Source: Amphirosellinia nigrospora
Lineage: Eukaryota > Ascomycota > Sordariomycetes > Xylariales > Xylariaceae
Direction of reading: 5' to 3'
DNA: 64,000 nucleotides
Assembly (NCBI GenBank): GCA_004123355.1
Contig: SCHM01000001.1
Span: 10,736,193 to 10,800,192, forward strand
In this document: positions 1 through 13,456 of the stretch, one piece after another
How the letters are laid out: the number at the start of each line of letters is the position of its first letter
Numbering within the stretch: position 1 is the first letter of the stretch
Notes under the pieces: generated by a model
The model's input: the letters and a program-made list of their open reading frames with translations, nothing else
Told to the model about the DNA's origin: nothing
The model's database searches: none
Program-made: the position numbers and the translations under genes

Positions 1-1904
1 TCGACTCGGGGCTTGGTGCTGAAGCCGTGCTGCATGCCTCCAGGTAATGGAGTGCCTACAGTCGTAGTGATGATAGGCTTACCCACGATCTGTGTGTGAG
101 GCAGCAAGCGTCGGGCTTTGTTGTGGTTCGAGAAGAGGTGGGCTCATACATATTGTACTATACTCCTGGCGCTGGGTGCTGGGCGAGTACTAGTAGGAGG
201 GGGCCAAAAAAAGAGTTGGCTGGGGGGCGGGAAAGGGCCAGCCCCACTTTCGAAGTTGATGCGCTGGCCCTGCTTGAGCGACACAGCCAATCACGAGCCG
301 AGAAAGCAGTCCGTCGCTTGGTGACAAGAGAGCCCATCCCGACGCACAGGCAGGGAAGTTATTATAAAGTTCTCTTCTTACCTAAACTCTACATCTACAA
401 ACGATTTGCTTGTCGTTTGCTTACTCTGTTTGCTGCTTGTATATTCTTACAGCCCTACGAAAAAAAACCAAACGAAAAAAAAAGCAGGATAGGAAACGAA
501 GTTAACTTCATCTTGGATTCTACGTGGACACAGTGTGGCGTCTGTCCCATGTCACTGTATATACTCACGGATCTCCACCCTCTATACAACATACCTGGAT
601 ACATGTAGGTAGGTGGCTCTAAGTCACCTACCTACCGGCTGCTTCATTCACCAGCCTCCTCAACAAACACAATTTTCATCGAACTGGGAATTTGTTTGTG
701 CCCAATCTTAATCCGGAGCTATTAACAATAATCCCTGGTCTAGTATGTTACAGGTCGTAAGCAAATCTGACAACGAGGCACTGCTATCGTAGGATTTCCT
801 AACGCAAATAGAATATGGGGCCACGGGACGTGGAGTTCACTACCTAGGTTAGACATCTCCAGGCTTTGTTTTAGCGTCTTTGGCAGGGCGACGAGCTATC
901 GCTGTGGATGGTTTCAATATCGGAGCGCGGACCACGGTAAATATAATGTAAAAGGTCTATAGCTGCTAAGCCTTGAGTCTCAATTACCTAGGCACCTAGG
1001 TCTGAAAAATTACACGTGCAGCAAGAGACGTTCTCATAGGGATCAACGCTTTGGGCGCCCGGAGACTCGCAACTTAGGAGGTAGTATGGATGGAGCTCAT
1101 CACAGTCGCATTTTGAAATCGCCATACCAATCGGAAAGACCTACAGCAAAGAACCAATTCAGAGCCCCCCGGCTTCGTGGGGTCTGCAGTGAAGGTGTCC
1201 CCTTTTATCTGATTTCGATTCTTCCCCTCTACTAGTGTGGGGTTACTTTGATACGCCTTTGAGCCTCGGAATATGGATGCCAATGCGCTTGTGGCAAAAA
1301 GCGAGCTACAAAATGGGTTCTTCTCACACCGCCACGCTGCGCAGCCGTCATGTCTCGGACTCTGACTGGCGATCTAGCAATGTCGTGGGGCAGGCTGTGT
1401 ACCGTACGTACCTGGTCAGCTCCAGCCGAGCAGGCCCCGAGGTGTATTCTGTGTTCCCATGGGAAAGATGTGCCCTTAATCTATTCGCATTCTCTTGAGT
1501 ACCTAGACAACATCTAATGGCCCCTGTCGAGTCCGATCAAATACCCGGTAACAGATACTGGGCTCTCAGCACCACTCATGAAGGCGCTGTGAAATATGCA
1601 AATTGATTTGCTGTTGTTCCTAGTATAGATGCTAATCCTCGATCATTCGTCTACGCTAATACCCCGCCCTTCGTATAGTCAATAGATGTAAAAATGTATG
1701 GGTGTGTATATGAATGTGACAATGCGTTCAGCCCTATGTCCCTAATCTCTGGGGACGGGAAATTTCAAGATGCCCCAACAGAATGAAACGCACTCTAGAC
1801 GGCCTGAGCCACTGATTATATGTGACGTCTCAATCGCTGCCACGTAAAAGAAATTGTAATGAAGTGTGCTCTCTACGGAAAGTCATATCCGTGGGGAGCC
1901 ATAC
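1..1904. other. Intergenic, no gene recognised
   Basis: No stretch here reads like a conserved protein. The open frames are short, overlap on both strands and have no recognisable domain. The segment holds a small inverted repeat (annotated separately) and one copy of the dispersed CCTAGG-type word near position 990. It lies downstream of the minus-strand IFRD gene and probably contains its 3' untranslated region near the right edge. Confidence 0.5.
605..635. repeat. Perfect 11-bp inverted repeat
   Basis: GTAGGTAGGTG at 605-615 is answered by its exact reverse complement at 625-635, with a 9-base loop. The arms belong to the TAGGTAGG/CCTACCTA word family that recurs in the intergenic DNA of this window. 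It could form a hairpin. No function is implied. Confidence 0.7.
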
Positions 1905-3297
1905 TTAGTGGCCTGCTCCCTTGCTAGGTTTGCCTCCGCGGTTCTTTCTCGGAGGCGATAGATACTCGTCGCCACGGCCACCCTTCTTAGGGGCAGATAC
2001 AAATTCGACTTGGGCCGAGCTAAGGAGGTCTTTTACCACCGGATTCTCCAGATAGTGGATGGCAAGACCAGCTCCTAATACTGACCGAAGCATCTCTATT
2101 CGTGTTGACAGTGACCAAGTATCAACAACCATGCTGATATTGTGAATTCGAATCTTCTCTCGGTATCCATATTCTCGGTATTCCTCATTGAAATCTGTTT
2201 TGCTGCCTCCGGTATGAGGATTACTGGCCATTCGTCGCGCAGTCGAGTATCCCGGGCCCTTACCATATTCAAGGGATGTTAGAACGCTGTTAAAGCTGGC
2301 GTGGAGATGTTTCCGGTCCTTTTTCGATACCGTCTTAGATGACTCTCGTACAAGGGCCGTCATGCGCTGCACGAGTTTGTGCTGGTCGTACTGAAGATCC
2401 CATTGCTCCTCTGTTTCATCTTCATACTCGCGAGCCGCTTCAAAAATCATGGCGATGTTTGTCCCTGCGGCAACCTGGACATTTACATCGGTGCTGTCAA
2501 GCTGTTCGGTGAATGCTTCTAATGCTTGATCGCTCTGACCTTGGAGATCGTCAAGATTACTCGCAACGAAACCCCAAGCTTTAAGAGCTGCAGCAACCAC
2601 TGGGCCATTGTCTCCAGCTTCGATACTATGTCCATCGCTCTCGACGATCTCGACTAAAAACTCTAGCAAGTCTTCGGCAGCAGTAATAGAACCCCCGCCG
2701 CACAATGCTCATAGCTTCAATGGCCTCAACTTTGAGTGACTCTTCTCCCGAATCTTGGCAAAGACCTTTCAAGCTTGGATAAACGTGATCGTAAAAGTTT
2801 TCGGATTCGGTCGATAGGATCGTCATAGCCAAGGCCTTGATCGCTGACAAGGCCTCGTCTGCGTTACTGCCACCGCGAATGCTCTTGAGTAGAGCTGGGA
2901 CTAGTTCATTCAGCTGAGACTCAAGCTGCTCCTCGGCATAATGGTGTCGGAGAATGTGAGTGTAGGCAGATAAGCAGGCTTCGCGACCTTTGGTACTGCT
3001 TCGCTTGCGATCCAGGAGCTCGGCGATTCGATCACCAAGTCTCTCGGTCCAGCTAGTCAAGACTGTAGGCTCGTCGCCATCGTCAGAGTTGGCTACCGAG
3101 TTAGTGAGGCTGTCTTCGTATTCGGAGTCTGTCAGCTCTTCCTCCTCAGAGGCATATCGGCTAGTCACCCTAGAAGCACCACGAGAGGGTGTCGGAGAGT
3201 TAATAGGTGACGCGCCTAACGAGTCGGGTCGAGAGCGCGCTTTCTTGGAGACGGTCTTGCCGCTCTCAAGCAAAATCTTCTTTCTGAGATCGCGCAT
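1905..3297 (-). CDS. IFRD (interferon-related developmental regulator) family protein
   Basis: The product is about 463 residues. Its start, MRDLRKKILLESGKTVSKKA, is typical of fungal IFRD proteins, so the ATG at 3297 is preferred over upstream in-frame codons, which would run into untranslated sequence. A Ser/Glu/Asp-rich N-terminal segment is followed by an armadillo-like helical IFRD domain (for example ELVPALLKSIRGG, EFLVEIVESDGHSIEAGD) and the short C-terminal IFRD motif RIHNISMVVDTWSLSTRIEM near the end. The basic tail is glycine- and lysine-rich. In animals IFRD proteins act as transcriptional co-regulators and bind ribosomes; the fungal role is less clear. The reading frame shifts by one base near 2700, beside a CGGCGGGGG run (one base too many, or two too few). 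No GT-AG intron explains it, so I suspect a sequence error in one gene rather than two genes. Confidence 0.85.
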
Positions 3298-5639
3298 GTT
3301 GGAGCCTGTGGAATAGTCGGTGCTCGGATAGTCTCCTACAACTGTGTATGTGGGCCAGATCAAGTCTTATTTCTTGTATGGAATCGGCGTAATGGCTTTC
3401 GCGACGTTGGCGACTGGTATTCCATGAGGATGGTCCGGCGAAAATAATAGCAAGCGGTTGGCCTCCTGATAGCTGAGGCCAGATGGATGACGAGGGGCGA
3501 GGATGTCGAGGAATTAATGTGTGGCGTCGGGAAGAAGGTTTATTGTCCGACGTATTGTTGGGATAGGCGTTTTATAGAGCGGTGGCGAATAATGGAAAAC
3601 AAAACAGAGCCTTTTTTAGTGCAAGGGATTGTCTGACAAAACCTATTCGGTAGGACACAAGGAATTTCTCCAAATGCTGTAGCAATGAGGGCCGAATGCG
3701 GGACGCGGGGCAAGAGGGTTGGTCGAAAGTCTTGTATGAGTGCCTGATAGTGTTGTCGTATACTCGATAGGATGGCTGAATGTTGCCTATATATATATAT
3801 GCGCAGTCGATATTTGACACCGTGGACGTATTGTTCACTTGATTGCCCAAGTTGGTTGTCTGATGCCTTTAATTATCGAACAGCCGGTACCATGGCAGCT
3901 CCAACGAGGAACACATGTTCCGTTTCCACTATGGCAGCATCTCCTTAGAGCCTAGTGGGGTACATCATAGTTTACATTTTGCGTCAAAAGAGCGGGGCCT
4001 GCGGCTTACAGTACAATCCGTACAGGCCCCTATCCAGGACCCCAGGACCCCAGGTAAACACTTAACGTTAGGTAGGTACCTGCAAACCACCTTAACTCTA
4101 CTACTTCAACAGGTATTAATAACACCATCAAATTAGATGCAATAAAATAAGCTATACATAACATAAAAACTGAACTACCTTTTAAATAACACTTGACAAG
4201 TCTTCATTCATTTTTTTACTCTTTGGGGGCTATTCTACGGAGTAGTAGAGTTCAAGGTACCGTGAACCTGACCTCTAGGTAGTCAGCCCAACAGGGTGGA
4301 CTAAAGCATCGCGTCCGATGACCTGCACCACATTAAGTGGCGCCAAGTAAGCTATCGAATTTAACCCGCCCGATAGACAAGAGACATGCAGGAGGTAGGT
4401 ACCTATCGATCGATCCATTAGATGAGCTCCGTTCATTTGCTTTAGACAGCGAGGTGCTTTAACCACCTAACGCAACGCAAAAAAATTTGACGTAGGTGTT
4501 CCATCTTGGTAGGTACCTATTAATTTGGACAGGAACTCGGGCAAGGAGGGCGCAAGCCTTATAAGATTTGTATGGAATTCAATGTGTTATCACCGGTCAT
4601 GGGTCACTTGCTCAGACTTGCTGGCATTGCTATATTTGGATCCACCTCCCCCGCCAACTTGTGACCTGAGCCCCGTCAAGCGTGGACAGTGGGTACCTAC
4701 CTACCCGCCTGAGTAGGTATTTAGGTATCAGATGAGGGATCAATAATCGATCTGAAACTCATGTAACAAATGAACATAACAGTATAATATCTTAGATATA
4801 GTTTTCAAGAGTTAAATGTTGCCAGAGACGCTTCTTAATTCATATATTATAGCTATGGCAGATTTAATGAACCCAAAAAAATAACAGCAAAAAACTCTAA
4901 ATACTACCTAGGTACTTACATACCTACCAGGTAGGCACCTAGTGCGGGTAGTGGGCCGCTTTATCAGGCTTGGTGGGACATTATGATAAGGCCTCTGATG
5001 CAATCAATTAATGATCAATGGTATGATGCCATCTATTTCACATAAATACCTTTTCAGCTTAGAATCTACAGTACAGGAATCATAGAGCATAGGGATATAT
5101 ACTGTTGCACGAAATCCGGTAGGAGAGAGCCGTAGCTTTTCTTATCCTTATCAATATCTGCTGAAATACGTTGAGTACCTACCTAGGTAAAGATGATGGA
5201 TGTTCAGGCTAGGTACCTGTTCCAACTTGAACTCTAGTGTTGGTTCTAGGACCCCGCGTTGTGCAAGATCCTAGCCCAGAAGGCACTGAGTTGTATGGTT
5301 ACGTAGGTAGCGACAGCCCGAGACACAAGTCCGAGAGGCAGGCAGGCAGGCAGGCAGGCAGAACTCACAGCATGTACCTAAAGTACTTACTACCTTATAC
5401 TTAGGCATCGAGGTTGGAACCTTGGGAACCAGTGAACAAGCAAAACAGCCCCCTATTTCCATTCCCATTCACCACCCCATTTACATCGATAACAGGTACT
5501 ACTTCAAGGTTGTAGGTAGGGAACCTTGGAAGGTTTGCACAAGTCTACCTAGGTAAGCTTCCAAGCTTTCCAGCTCTTACACATGTACATAAGCACATGC
5601 ACACAACCGCCTACGAAACTCTAACTCATCGCACCTGCC
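3298..5639. other. Intergenic, rich in TAGGTACCTA-type words
   Basis: This is the upstream region of the minus-strand IFRD gene and the distal upstream region of the FHA gene. It contains no recognisable coding sequence. Copies or near copies of the TAGGTACCTA/CCTACCTAGG word occur around 4070, 4395, 4508, 4690-4725, 4905-4945, 5175, 5210, 5515 and 5545. A short CAGGACCC direct repeat lies near 4035-4056 and a GGCA microsatellite at 5337-5360. Confidence 0.55.
5337..5360. repeat. (GGCA)6 microsatellite
   Basis: Six uninterrupted GGCA units in intergenic DNA, about 550 bp upstream of the FHA gene. It is likely to vary in length between strains. Confidence 0.85.
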
Positions 5640-5905
5640 TATGGTGACTTTCCCTCTACTTGCCTGCCTGGGCCAATCTTAACCAGACCGGACCACCGTG
5701 CACTTGCGCCTCACCCTCCACACCTTGACCCAAGGTTTCCCCTCCTCTGCCTCTTCACCCAATCTCCACCTCACTCAACTCGCAAACCTTCTGCCTCGGG
5801 CATAGCCAAGTTTGAAAGCCATCGCCGTCCCCTTCATCCATTTGCCCACTTCTCCCGTGTGGCCCAACTCATTCTAATCCATCCCAAGCTCATCGCATTT
5901 TTGCC
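5640..5905 (+). promoter_or_regulatory. Pyrimidine-rich leader upstream of the FHA gene
   Basis: The 260 bases before the ATG at 5906 are strongly biased to C and T on the coding strand, with many CTC, CCTC and TTCACC runs. CT-rich tracts of this kind are common in promoters and 5' leaders of filamentous fungi. No TATA box is evident. This is called from composition only. Confidence 0.4.
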
Positions 5906-8556
5906 ATGGCGGCATCCGCGAAGTCCGCCACTGGCGAGCCTCCATCCAAGGACAAGGAGAAGGACGAAAGTGAGTAGACATCGATCAGCCCCCTTCTCTA
6001 TCTACTTATTAAGAACTTGCTTCTAATACCAAATACCCAGTCATTGTTATCCTCCGCTCTCAAAATACATCTTCAATTCCCGAACGCCGGCTAGTCCTTA
6101 CTCCGAGTTGTCCAGCCATCTCCATCGGCCGATCTTCTAAGGACCATAGCAAGGGCTTCATTCCAGCTAACGATAATGCCTGGCTCGATAACCCCGTAAT
6201 GTCACGGGAACATGCTCAGTTGCTAGCCAAATTCGATGAAAATCCTTGCGTAAGCTAATGCTCTGCTCAATACCATTGCACGCCTTGCCGAATAAGCCCA
6301 CGCTAACTATACTATCACCAAGGCCGTTTACCTAAAAGATGTGAATTCTTTCCACGGAACATATATCACGACCAGCGACGGATACAATCAAGGGCGGCAA
6401 CTTCTTCGGAACGAATTAGTTAAGCTGGCTCACGGTGATACTATCCAATTCGGAATAGAAATATTCCGGTCTAACAAAACGTATCCGCCGTGTTTTGTTA
6501 ATTTCCTCACCGAGGGCATGACACAGAAGTAAGCGTTTGGGGTAATCCTCTGAGGGATAAGTAGAACTAACGCTTAATTAGAGCCGACCCCCATCGGAGC
6601 TTTACTGTCCCAGACGACGTAGACGAAGATGAAGAGAATGACGAACATGACGATTGCGAGAACGAGGATGATCTGACCATTACTGCTGTCCATACTAGAT
6701 CCGATACCATTGATCTTACGAACACATGGAGCCCGCCCGCTGCTCCTCGGTATCTTACCGGCGCCAAGTTGTCTAGCAGTTCTGCTGTTAATGATAACAC
6801 GAGATCCAACGTGGTTGATTTGACCTCCGATGTAGCGACATGTCCATCCGACGCAGAACCGTGTACAATCGATCAAGCCACGCCACGTCCATGTGCATCG
6901 GTTCTCAGCTCTCCAGCTCCATCAGGTTCATCCCTTGTAGAAGGTCATCCTAGTCCTCGAGGGCCTATTAGACTAAGCTACACATCTGATGGAAGTATTG
7001 TTTATGAGCCCCTTTTTTACGACAGCGACTTGTCCGACGAGGATCTCTCAAGTAGCCCTGACGACCATGATTCAGATTCGGATTCAGATATAGATATAGA
7101 GGCTTCGTCGATGGTTACGGAAGAAATTCCCGAAGTCAGCGATGCAGACGAGCCCTCTCAAACCCATGATGACACGTCATCTGAGATGGATCTCGAAATT
7201 GAGGAGCACCTATCGGAAGATTACGTGGAAGATTTCGAGCAGAGTAAGTCCACCAGAAACGTTCCAAGTAGCCAATTTGTAACTAACAAACGCTTTAGGA
7301 AATTCATGTTTTGACGAGAGCAACGGAAGTTATTCTTCGGGTGAGGAAGACGACGAGCCAGATGTAACAATAGAACCACCCAATGCCAAACCTAGCACAG
7401 AAGCACAACCCCCAAGCGCTCAGGAGACAATTCAATACGAGACGGGGCCTACAGATTCATGTCCTCCAGCGCCCGTCTGGTTAGCTCACAACCCATCCCA
7501 CCTTCGCGATCCAAGCCCATCCGATGCCGCTCTTTTCAAACGCCGCCCGCTGTTGGATACCATTCCAAATGATACCAGGGCTCAAGAACTTGGCGAAAAG
7601 AGCGGTAAATTCGAATTCTTCGCAGCTAGAGAGAAGAACCGCGCAACAATCAACCAGAATGATTCGACGGCACAAATCGCGGCTAATGCACAGACGCCAT
7701 CCAATGATAGAGAGATATCATCTGGTATCAACTCTGGCGGTGATAAGGGCCCTATAGCTACCGTAGCGTCGAGTGTCTCTCGCAGCGTTTCGCCATCGCT
7801 TTCGTGTATGCCGGCGATCATGGCTATAACCGAAGGAATAGAAGATAACTCTGAGGCGCCCGATACGTCCTCCATCAAGTTGGGCGACAATGACACCCAT
7901 CAGTACTCAGCTTGGTCTGCCTCTGGAGATCAGTTTATCAACAATCCCCCAAACGAATCATCCCCAGCATGCCAAGGCGCCATTAGCCGCCTACCAGCAG
8001 AGCTCGACATGACCAGTGCTTACACGTTTCAGCAAAGCAAGCTAGCCACTGCGGCTGAAGCTGTCTGCAAAACTCGTCGTCTTCCCATTGAGGATCTACT
8101 AGCACAGGACCCTAATCAATGTTCAATTCCCGTTCAGCCGATACCTAGACCCCGCATGCTCGAAAACTCCCTCATGAGCTGCGCCTCTACCCCCATCAAG
8201 CGTTCATACGAGGAGGCTTTTCATCAGACTAAGCACGACACTGCATCTAAATGCGCCAACCGGGCCATTGCGCGCTGCTCCCCCGGATTAGCGAGGCAAA
8301 GGATCAAGGCCTACCGTTCCGCGACAGTGTGGCTGACGTTACAGGTATGGAGAGAACTATCTCTCTCATGAATATGAAGGCAAAGGGCCACGACACACCC
8401 AAACACGAACCTACTGTTATCATTGTTCGGTCAGAAGCGCCCCGGGCTGCGAAGAGAATGCGACTAGCTACTACAGCTGCTCAAGTTGTAGCTTGCGTTG
8501 CCCTTGGAAGTGCCGCCACCTTTTCCTACCTGGTGAATACTGCTCCTGTTCTTTAG
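5906..8556 (+). CDS. FHA-domain protein with C-terminal hydrophobic tail
   Basis: Five exons: 5906-5969, 6041-6249, 6323-6528, 6582-7243 and 7299-8556, separated by introns of 53-73 bp with standard ends. The product is about 799 residues. Residues ~22-125 form a forkhead-associated domain, which binds phosphothreonine: G51-R52, then S76-R77-x-H79, then D97-V-N-S-F-H-G-T. The usual Asn of the NGT motif is His here. A long acidic, disordered middle follows (DSDSDSDIDIE and many Asp/Glu/Ser). The last ~25 residues (VVACVALGSAATFSYLV) look like a single membrane anchor. Yeast Far9/Far10 (SLMAP) also pair an FHA domain with a C-terminal anchor, but no coiled coil is visible, so orthology is not claimed. 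The frame shifts by one base between 8251 and 8290, at a CCCCC run; adding one base gives a continuous 800-codon gene. Confidence 0.8.
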
Positions 8557-11500
8557 ATACCATGTCCCCAAACTCAAATGGTTCAATGCCCTGGAAGGTA
8601 TCATGAACTCCCACATTGTGAATGAAACGGGAAACGGCGTTTTCGGGCGCCACAGGCGTTGAAGTTAATGAGGCAACGGTATTACAGGGTCTCGATAAGA
8701 TTGAATGGATCACTACATTATCAAGTGCTCTACTCTTGATTATATTATCGCGGCCGACGAACGCCGTGATAAGGAGTGTTTCTATTCTGTATCCGGCTGC
8801 TGATGCCCTCGCGACTTGATTGTTTCTATTGATTTCTTAATAGCTTCATGTTCTGCTGTCTCTACTAGGGCTTACCAAGACAGAATTTCAGTAAAGGAAT
8901 GCAATAATTACTTTGTAAAAGCTGTCTTTATTTGATACAATGTGTACCTACGTAACCCCGAAACGCCGTGCATAGTACAAATTAGTGTCCATGACACGCA
9001 GTCCATTCTACGTTCTACGTTCATCCAAAATCCAGATGTCTATCAAATGATGAGTAAACAATCGACATGGCTTGTGGTTTTTCTTATCTCTCATAATTGT
9101 GATCCGTGTTGGTATAGCTATAATACATTTTAGGTCTAGCCAGGCACTCCTGTTACAGTGCACAAGGAGAGAAAACCCCCTTTCAATCTAGATATAGATC
9201 TTATTGTTTAGTATATGTACTCAAGCCATGGGCCCGTGCTTTCATCCCCCTATTACTAAAAGTTGTCTGTAAGCGTTCTGTGACGAACGGGGTGACTATA
9301 TTGAACGCAGATCAGTGAGAATATTCCTAAAAACAAAGCCCCTAGCATGTCAGCAATTCACTATCTACCCCCTTAATCTTCCAGTTAACATTAGTCAGTT
9401 ATTTCTTCATCTCAGTTACCATAGGTTTCTGGATAACTGGCTTATATTTATTTCTTTCAGTGATAAGAACGTGTTGCCAGATTATCTAAAGATGCTTACA
9501 GCTATTTACCTCCATCGCCTAGGTGAGACCACTCCTTTTCGTGTTATTCTGTGCAAAATTTCAATCTTGTCTTTGCCGAGATTACGTATTCGAGCCAAGG
9601 AGGTTAATTCATACTTAGTGTGAAGTGTGGCGGCATCACAAAGTCTTCACTATCTTCGGCACTGGTACTATATCTGTCTCCTCTATTGTGACAATACCCG
9701 ATTTTAGTCTCATGGCTAGGATCAAAAACAACTTTTCAAGTCTTCCGGGAGTGTCTTGACTGGGGTTCAAGCCATTGCCGAACCATTCTGTCGGGAAATA
9801 TGGGATTTGGCGTGACATGCTATTCTGCCTCTCCCCGTCCCTCGTACCCCTTTCGTGGCCAAACTCTTGTCGATGTTGCATACGTAATTGGTTGCCTTGT
9901 TTAGGCAACTGGAGGAATATCATGACTAGCGCCAACATGAATGATTAACTATGACTAGGGTTGCCGAATTAAGGTAGTCAAGTTTTGGAAGCACGACATA
10001 AAAGACGTAGCAGACAAAGACATCCATCCCCAACCCAAGGAAAGTAGGGCCGAGCAAGAGACTGGTTAGAAGCGCCTTGAAGGCAATCCCTCGTGATTTT
10101 GGGGTCTGATGATATAATTGTTCGTGAATGGCGTTTGCCCATGTGTCGAGGGTTTATAGGAATGCATGAAGTCGACATCGCACTGCAGTGGCAATACAAC
10201 CAATGAAGGGATCAGGTATACACTCGGCATCCTGCATAATGAGCCAAGAAAATACCCCAAGACGAGCTTAAAAACAAGTACTGACTGCTCCGTAATCCTC
10301 AAGGCTTTCTTCTAACGGCCTATCATAATCGGAACCCTGTGTCCTCTAGGCGTTTCATAGGACACATACAAATGCGTATTACGAGCTGCTTACATATACG
10401 CATTAAAATTTAAGACCACTTCTACTTCGAAACGTGCATTAGATGATTATGGGTCGGATCAGGTGGCGCGTTAGCCCGCACCATGGCTCTGGCAGGATCT
10501 TGAGACGAGAATCTCAAAAGCATGATCAGCTATTGTCGATGGAGAGAGAAATACCAACAGAGAGACAGATTTGAATCGCTCTATGATTACAGTCGAGTTT
10601 ATTGTCGCAAGTCACACTACGTGTTCCGTGGTTAGTGGCCAGGGGCAACCCGGCCTGGAGGTTATATGCAGGTAACCGTAGTGGTATCGCACATGATAGC
10701 GTATGTGCGCGGATGGCCAATTGCAAAATCTTGAGATGGCATGCTAGATATATTGGCCATGTCACTTCTTGTCGCATATTGTATTGTATGGCTGGTGTCA
10801 TGATGACGATACAAGGGATCGCGATTGAAGGGATAAGGGGTGGCGACAACCAAACGTGCGACAGTACGAGCTACTACAAGCATTAATTCCACCATTAAAA
10901 AGGCCCCCAACAGAGGTAGTTCGCATTCTCTTACCATGTCATACCTTAGCAACTCGGTCCTATGATTTTACTATCAAGGCTGAAAAGGGTCAAATGATGA
11001 AGTTGTAGTGGGTGGTACGACCTTCACTGACTTCCGTCCTCAGGTATATTGACGCCGATTACTCAATGATGATGGGAGTTTGACTTACCATCATCCCGGG
11101 TCGCCTTGTTCTACTCCGGAGAGGCAATGACAGGATGTTCAAGTCACCAATCTCAGATGGCCAATCAATGCCTCCTATTATCTCTCGCGAACATCCTAGA
11201 TCACAAAAGTTCCGAGTCGGTGAGTTTTTTCATGTTGCATTACAACCACAGTTGAACAAAGCGCTGGAAGGTGAAGAGTAGAGGATGAGCATATAAAGCA
11301 ACTCAAATTCCTTGTAAACCAAACAAACATTCAGACGCAAGACGATATATCCAACACACTTCCACAAAAGTGACACCAAAGCCGGGAAACTACTTTGATC
11401 TTCGAACACAAGCATGGCTTGCCAAACGAATACCAATTGGGTCTTTGGGCACAGCAGCAGGAAGAGGTTCCTGGCGTAGGACCAAATGATCTCAAACCGA

Positions 11501-13421
11501 TCTCATGTAGAGAGTGCAATGGAAGCTATCATCATATAAAGAAGTAAGCGCCCAGATTCCCACCGAAATTCTAGAAACTCATACATGGCATAGTGGCACG
11601 AGATGCCTTGTGTGTAACAATAGTTTTATCGAGTTCATATCCAGCGTTGACTATCGACAATTGAGCGAACATTCTAGCTCAAAAGCCAATGGCTTAAGCT
11701 CGAGCCACGGCGACTCTAAAAGACATGATAAAAAGGGAGGGAGGAAGGACCACCACGGGTCCTCTAGGACATCACGAAGCACGCGTCATTGAGTACATTA
11801 CGATATATGGCAACTCGAATGAAGCATTTACCGGACATAAAGCGCTCATTTGGGGGTATTCAATTTAGGAAGAACGAGCACCGTGCCGCCTCAGCTTTTC
11901 TCGGGCTTCTACTATAGATTCGTCGAAGCAGCTGCGACGGGACAACAGAACAAGAGCTGAGCAGTTGTAGGGTAGTTCGGACAGGTAGTTCATTACATAA
12001 TAGCAACAGAAACCTTTCACACCAATTCACACTACTATTTCAGCGAGAAGATGAACGTATATTATTGAGGCTTATCTTTGCCGGACATACACGCAACAGA
12101 CAGCACGAGACAATATTACCAACTCCAGCAAAGTGTCGCCTCCTCGATCTGGGTATGGCCTAACGGATCAGGGGCTAAACCAGGTCGAACGCGTCGGGTG
12201 TCGCGCGAAATAAAGCCACAATGTATGATATGCGGTCATTCTCGTACCCAGCACTGTCTGGACGATGCGGAAGCTAGCAAATGGCCTTACGTACCCCATC
12301 CCGAGACGCCGGGGTTACATATGCGGTGAAACAACAGAAATACACGATCCGACGGCACCAGCTGGGGGACTGGAGAACTGCGCGTAGCCGTGTTGACCCC
12401 GGCATATAGCTCAGACGCGCATATTTGGGTAGGTGAAGATATAGACATGCACCCCTCGGGCTTAGACAGGGCCCGTAACCCTGGGATTTGCAATTACGAT
12501 CGGCTCGTATCTGAAACCGGCGAGACGAATAGAGCTCCTTTCGGACATCTGAACTTCGGATAGGGATCCACCGGTGGGTTGCTGAATGACGGCTAATAAC
12601 CCGGTCTCCTTGGCCAGACTGCCTACTTTATCAGACTAATATCTCCAGATGTCCCTAGTGAAGGGAGTGTTTGAGGTTGACCTGACTAACGGTGAAGAAT
12701 TTGATACGGTGGCTGTTTCATATACTAACCTTGCGCTACACATATGATTGTCAAATACTTGGGATAGAAGTGTCTGGAACTGGGATTTTGAGATCCGGAG
12801 TCTCTCATACTATCTGCAGCCAAGTCCGCACGAACCGTTACCCCAGAAATCTAGGCGTCGTTATTGAGATAACAGAAACATGTTCAGAATAACCTAGGAG
12901 ATGTAAGGCTATAGTAAATTAGACAAAAAGGGGCTGCTCTGAACAGAATAGATTGACCGAGTTTATTGTCTTATAACAATGAAGTAATGTAAGGGCACGA
13001 AGTAAGTCTTGATGATCTACTAAGGCAAACTTCTTTAGGCTCGGATGCATAACCTAACCTCCCAAACTTTAGACTCCTTTAAGAATTTAATCGCAGGCTT
13101 CGAGGTTCGTCCAACAGGAGAGTTCATCTAGTAAGTTTAAAACGATGAAAGTCGATACGGATTCTCAAATACATAGTCAATAAAGTTGTTTGTCTTTGAA
13201 AATTTGATCAACCCGTCTTCTAACAAGATCCTTTCAAATGATTTCTTTAGAAGTGTGAGACAGATGGATATCTTTTTCAGGGAAGTAAAGTGCTTTCGTA
13301 TCGCGCTAGGAGGAGGTTGATCCTACAAGCTATGGACGGTTCATTGCGAATAATATAATTCAGCAATTCATAGCGCAAGTGATGTTCAGCGGAAACGCTT
13401 GTCTAAATAATTCGGTACAGC

Positions 13422-13456
<35 letters not shown>

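Noticed and set aside
96-608. A 170-codon plus-strand frame near the left edge
   Set aside because: It has mixed composition, Lys-rich runs from A-tracts, no domain and no intron or start context. It looks like a chance frame.
12020-12170. Frame ending LLDLGM reminiscent of a methyltransferase motif I
   Set aside because: The glycine-rich GTGTG loop is missing and the downstream frame does not continue as a methyltransferase. The match is too short to support a call.
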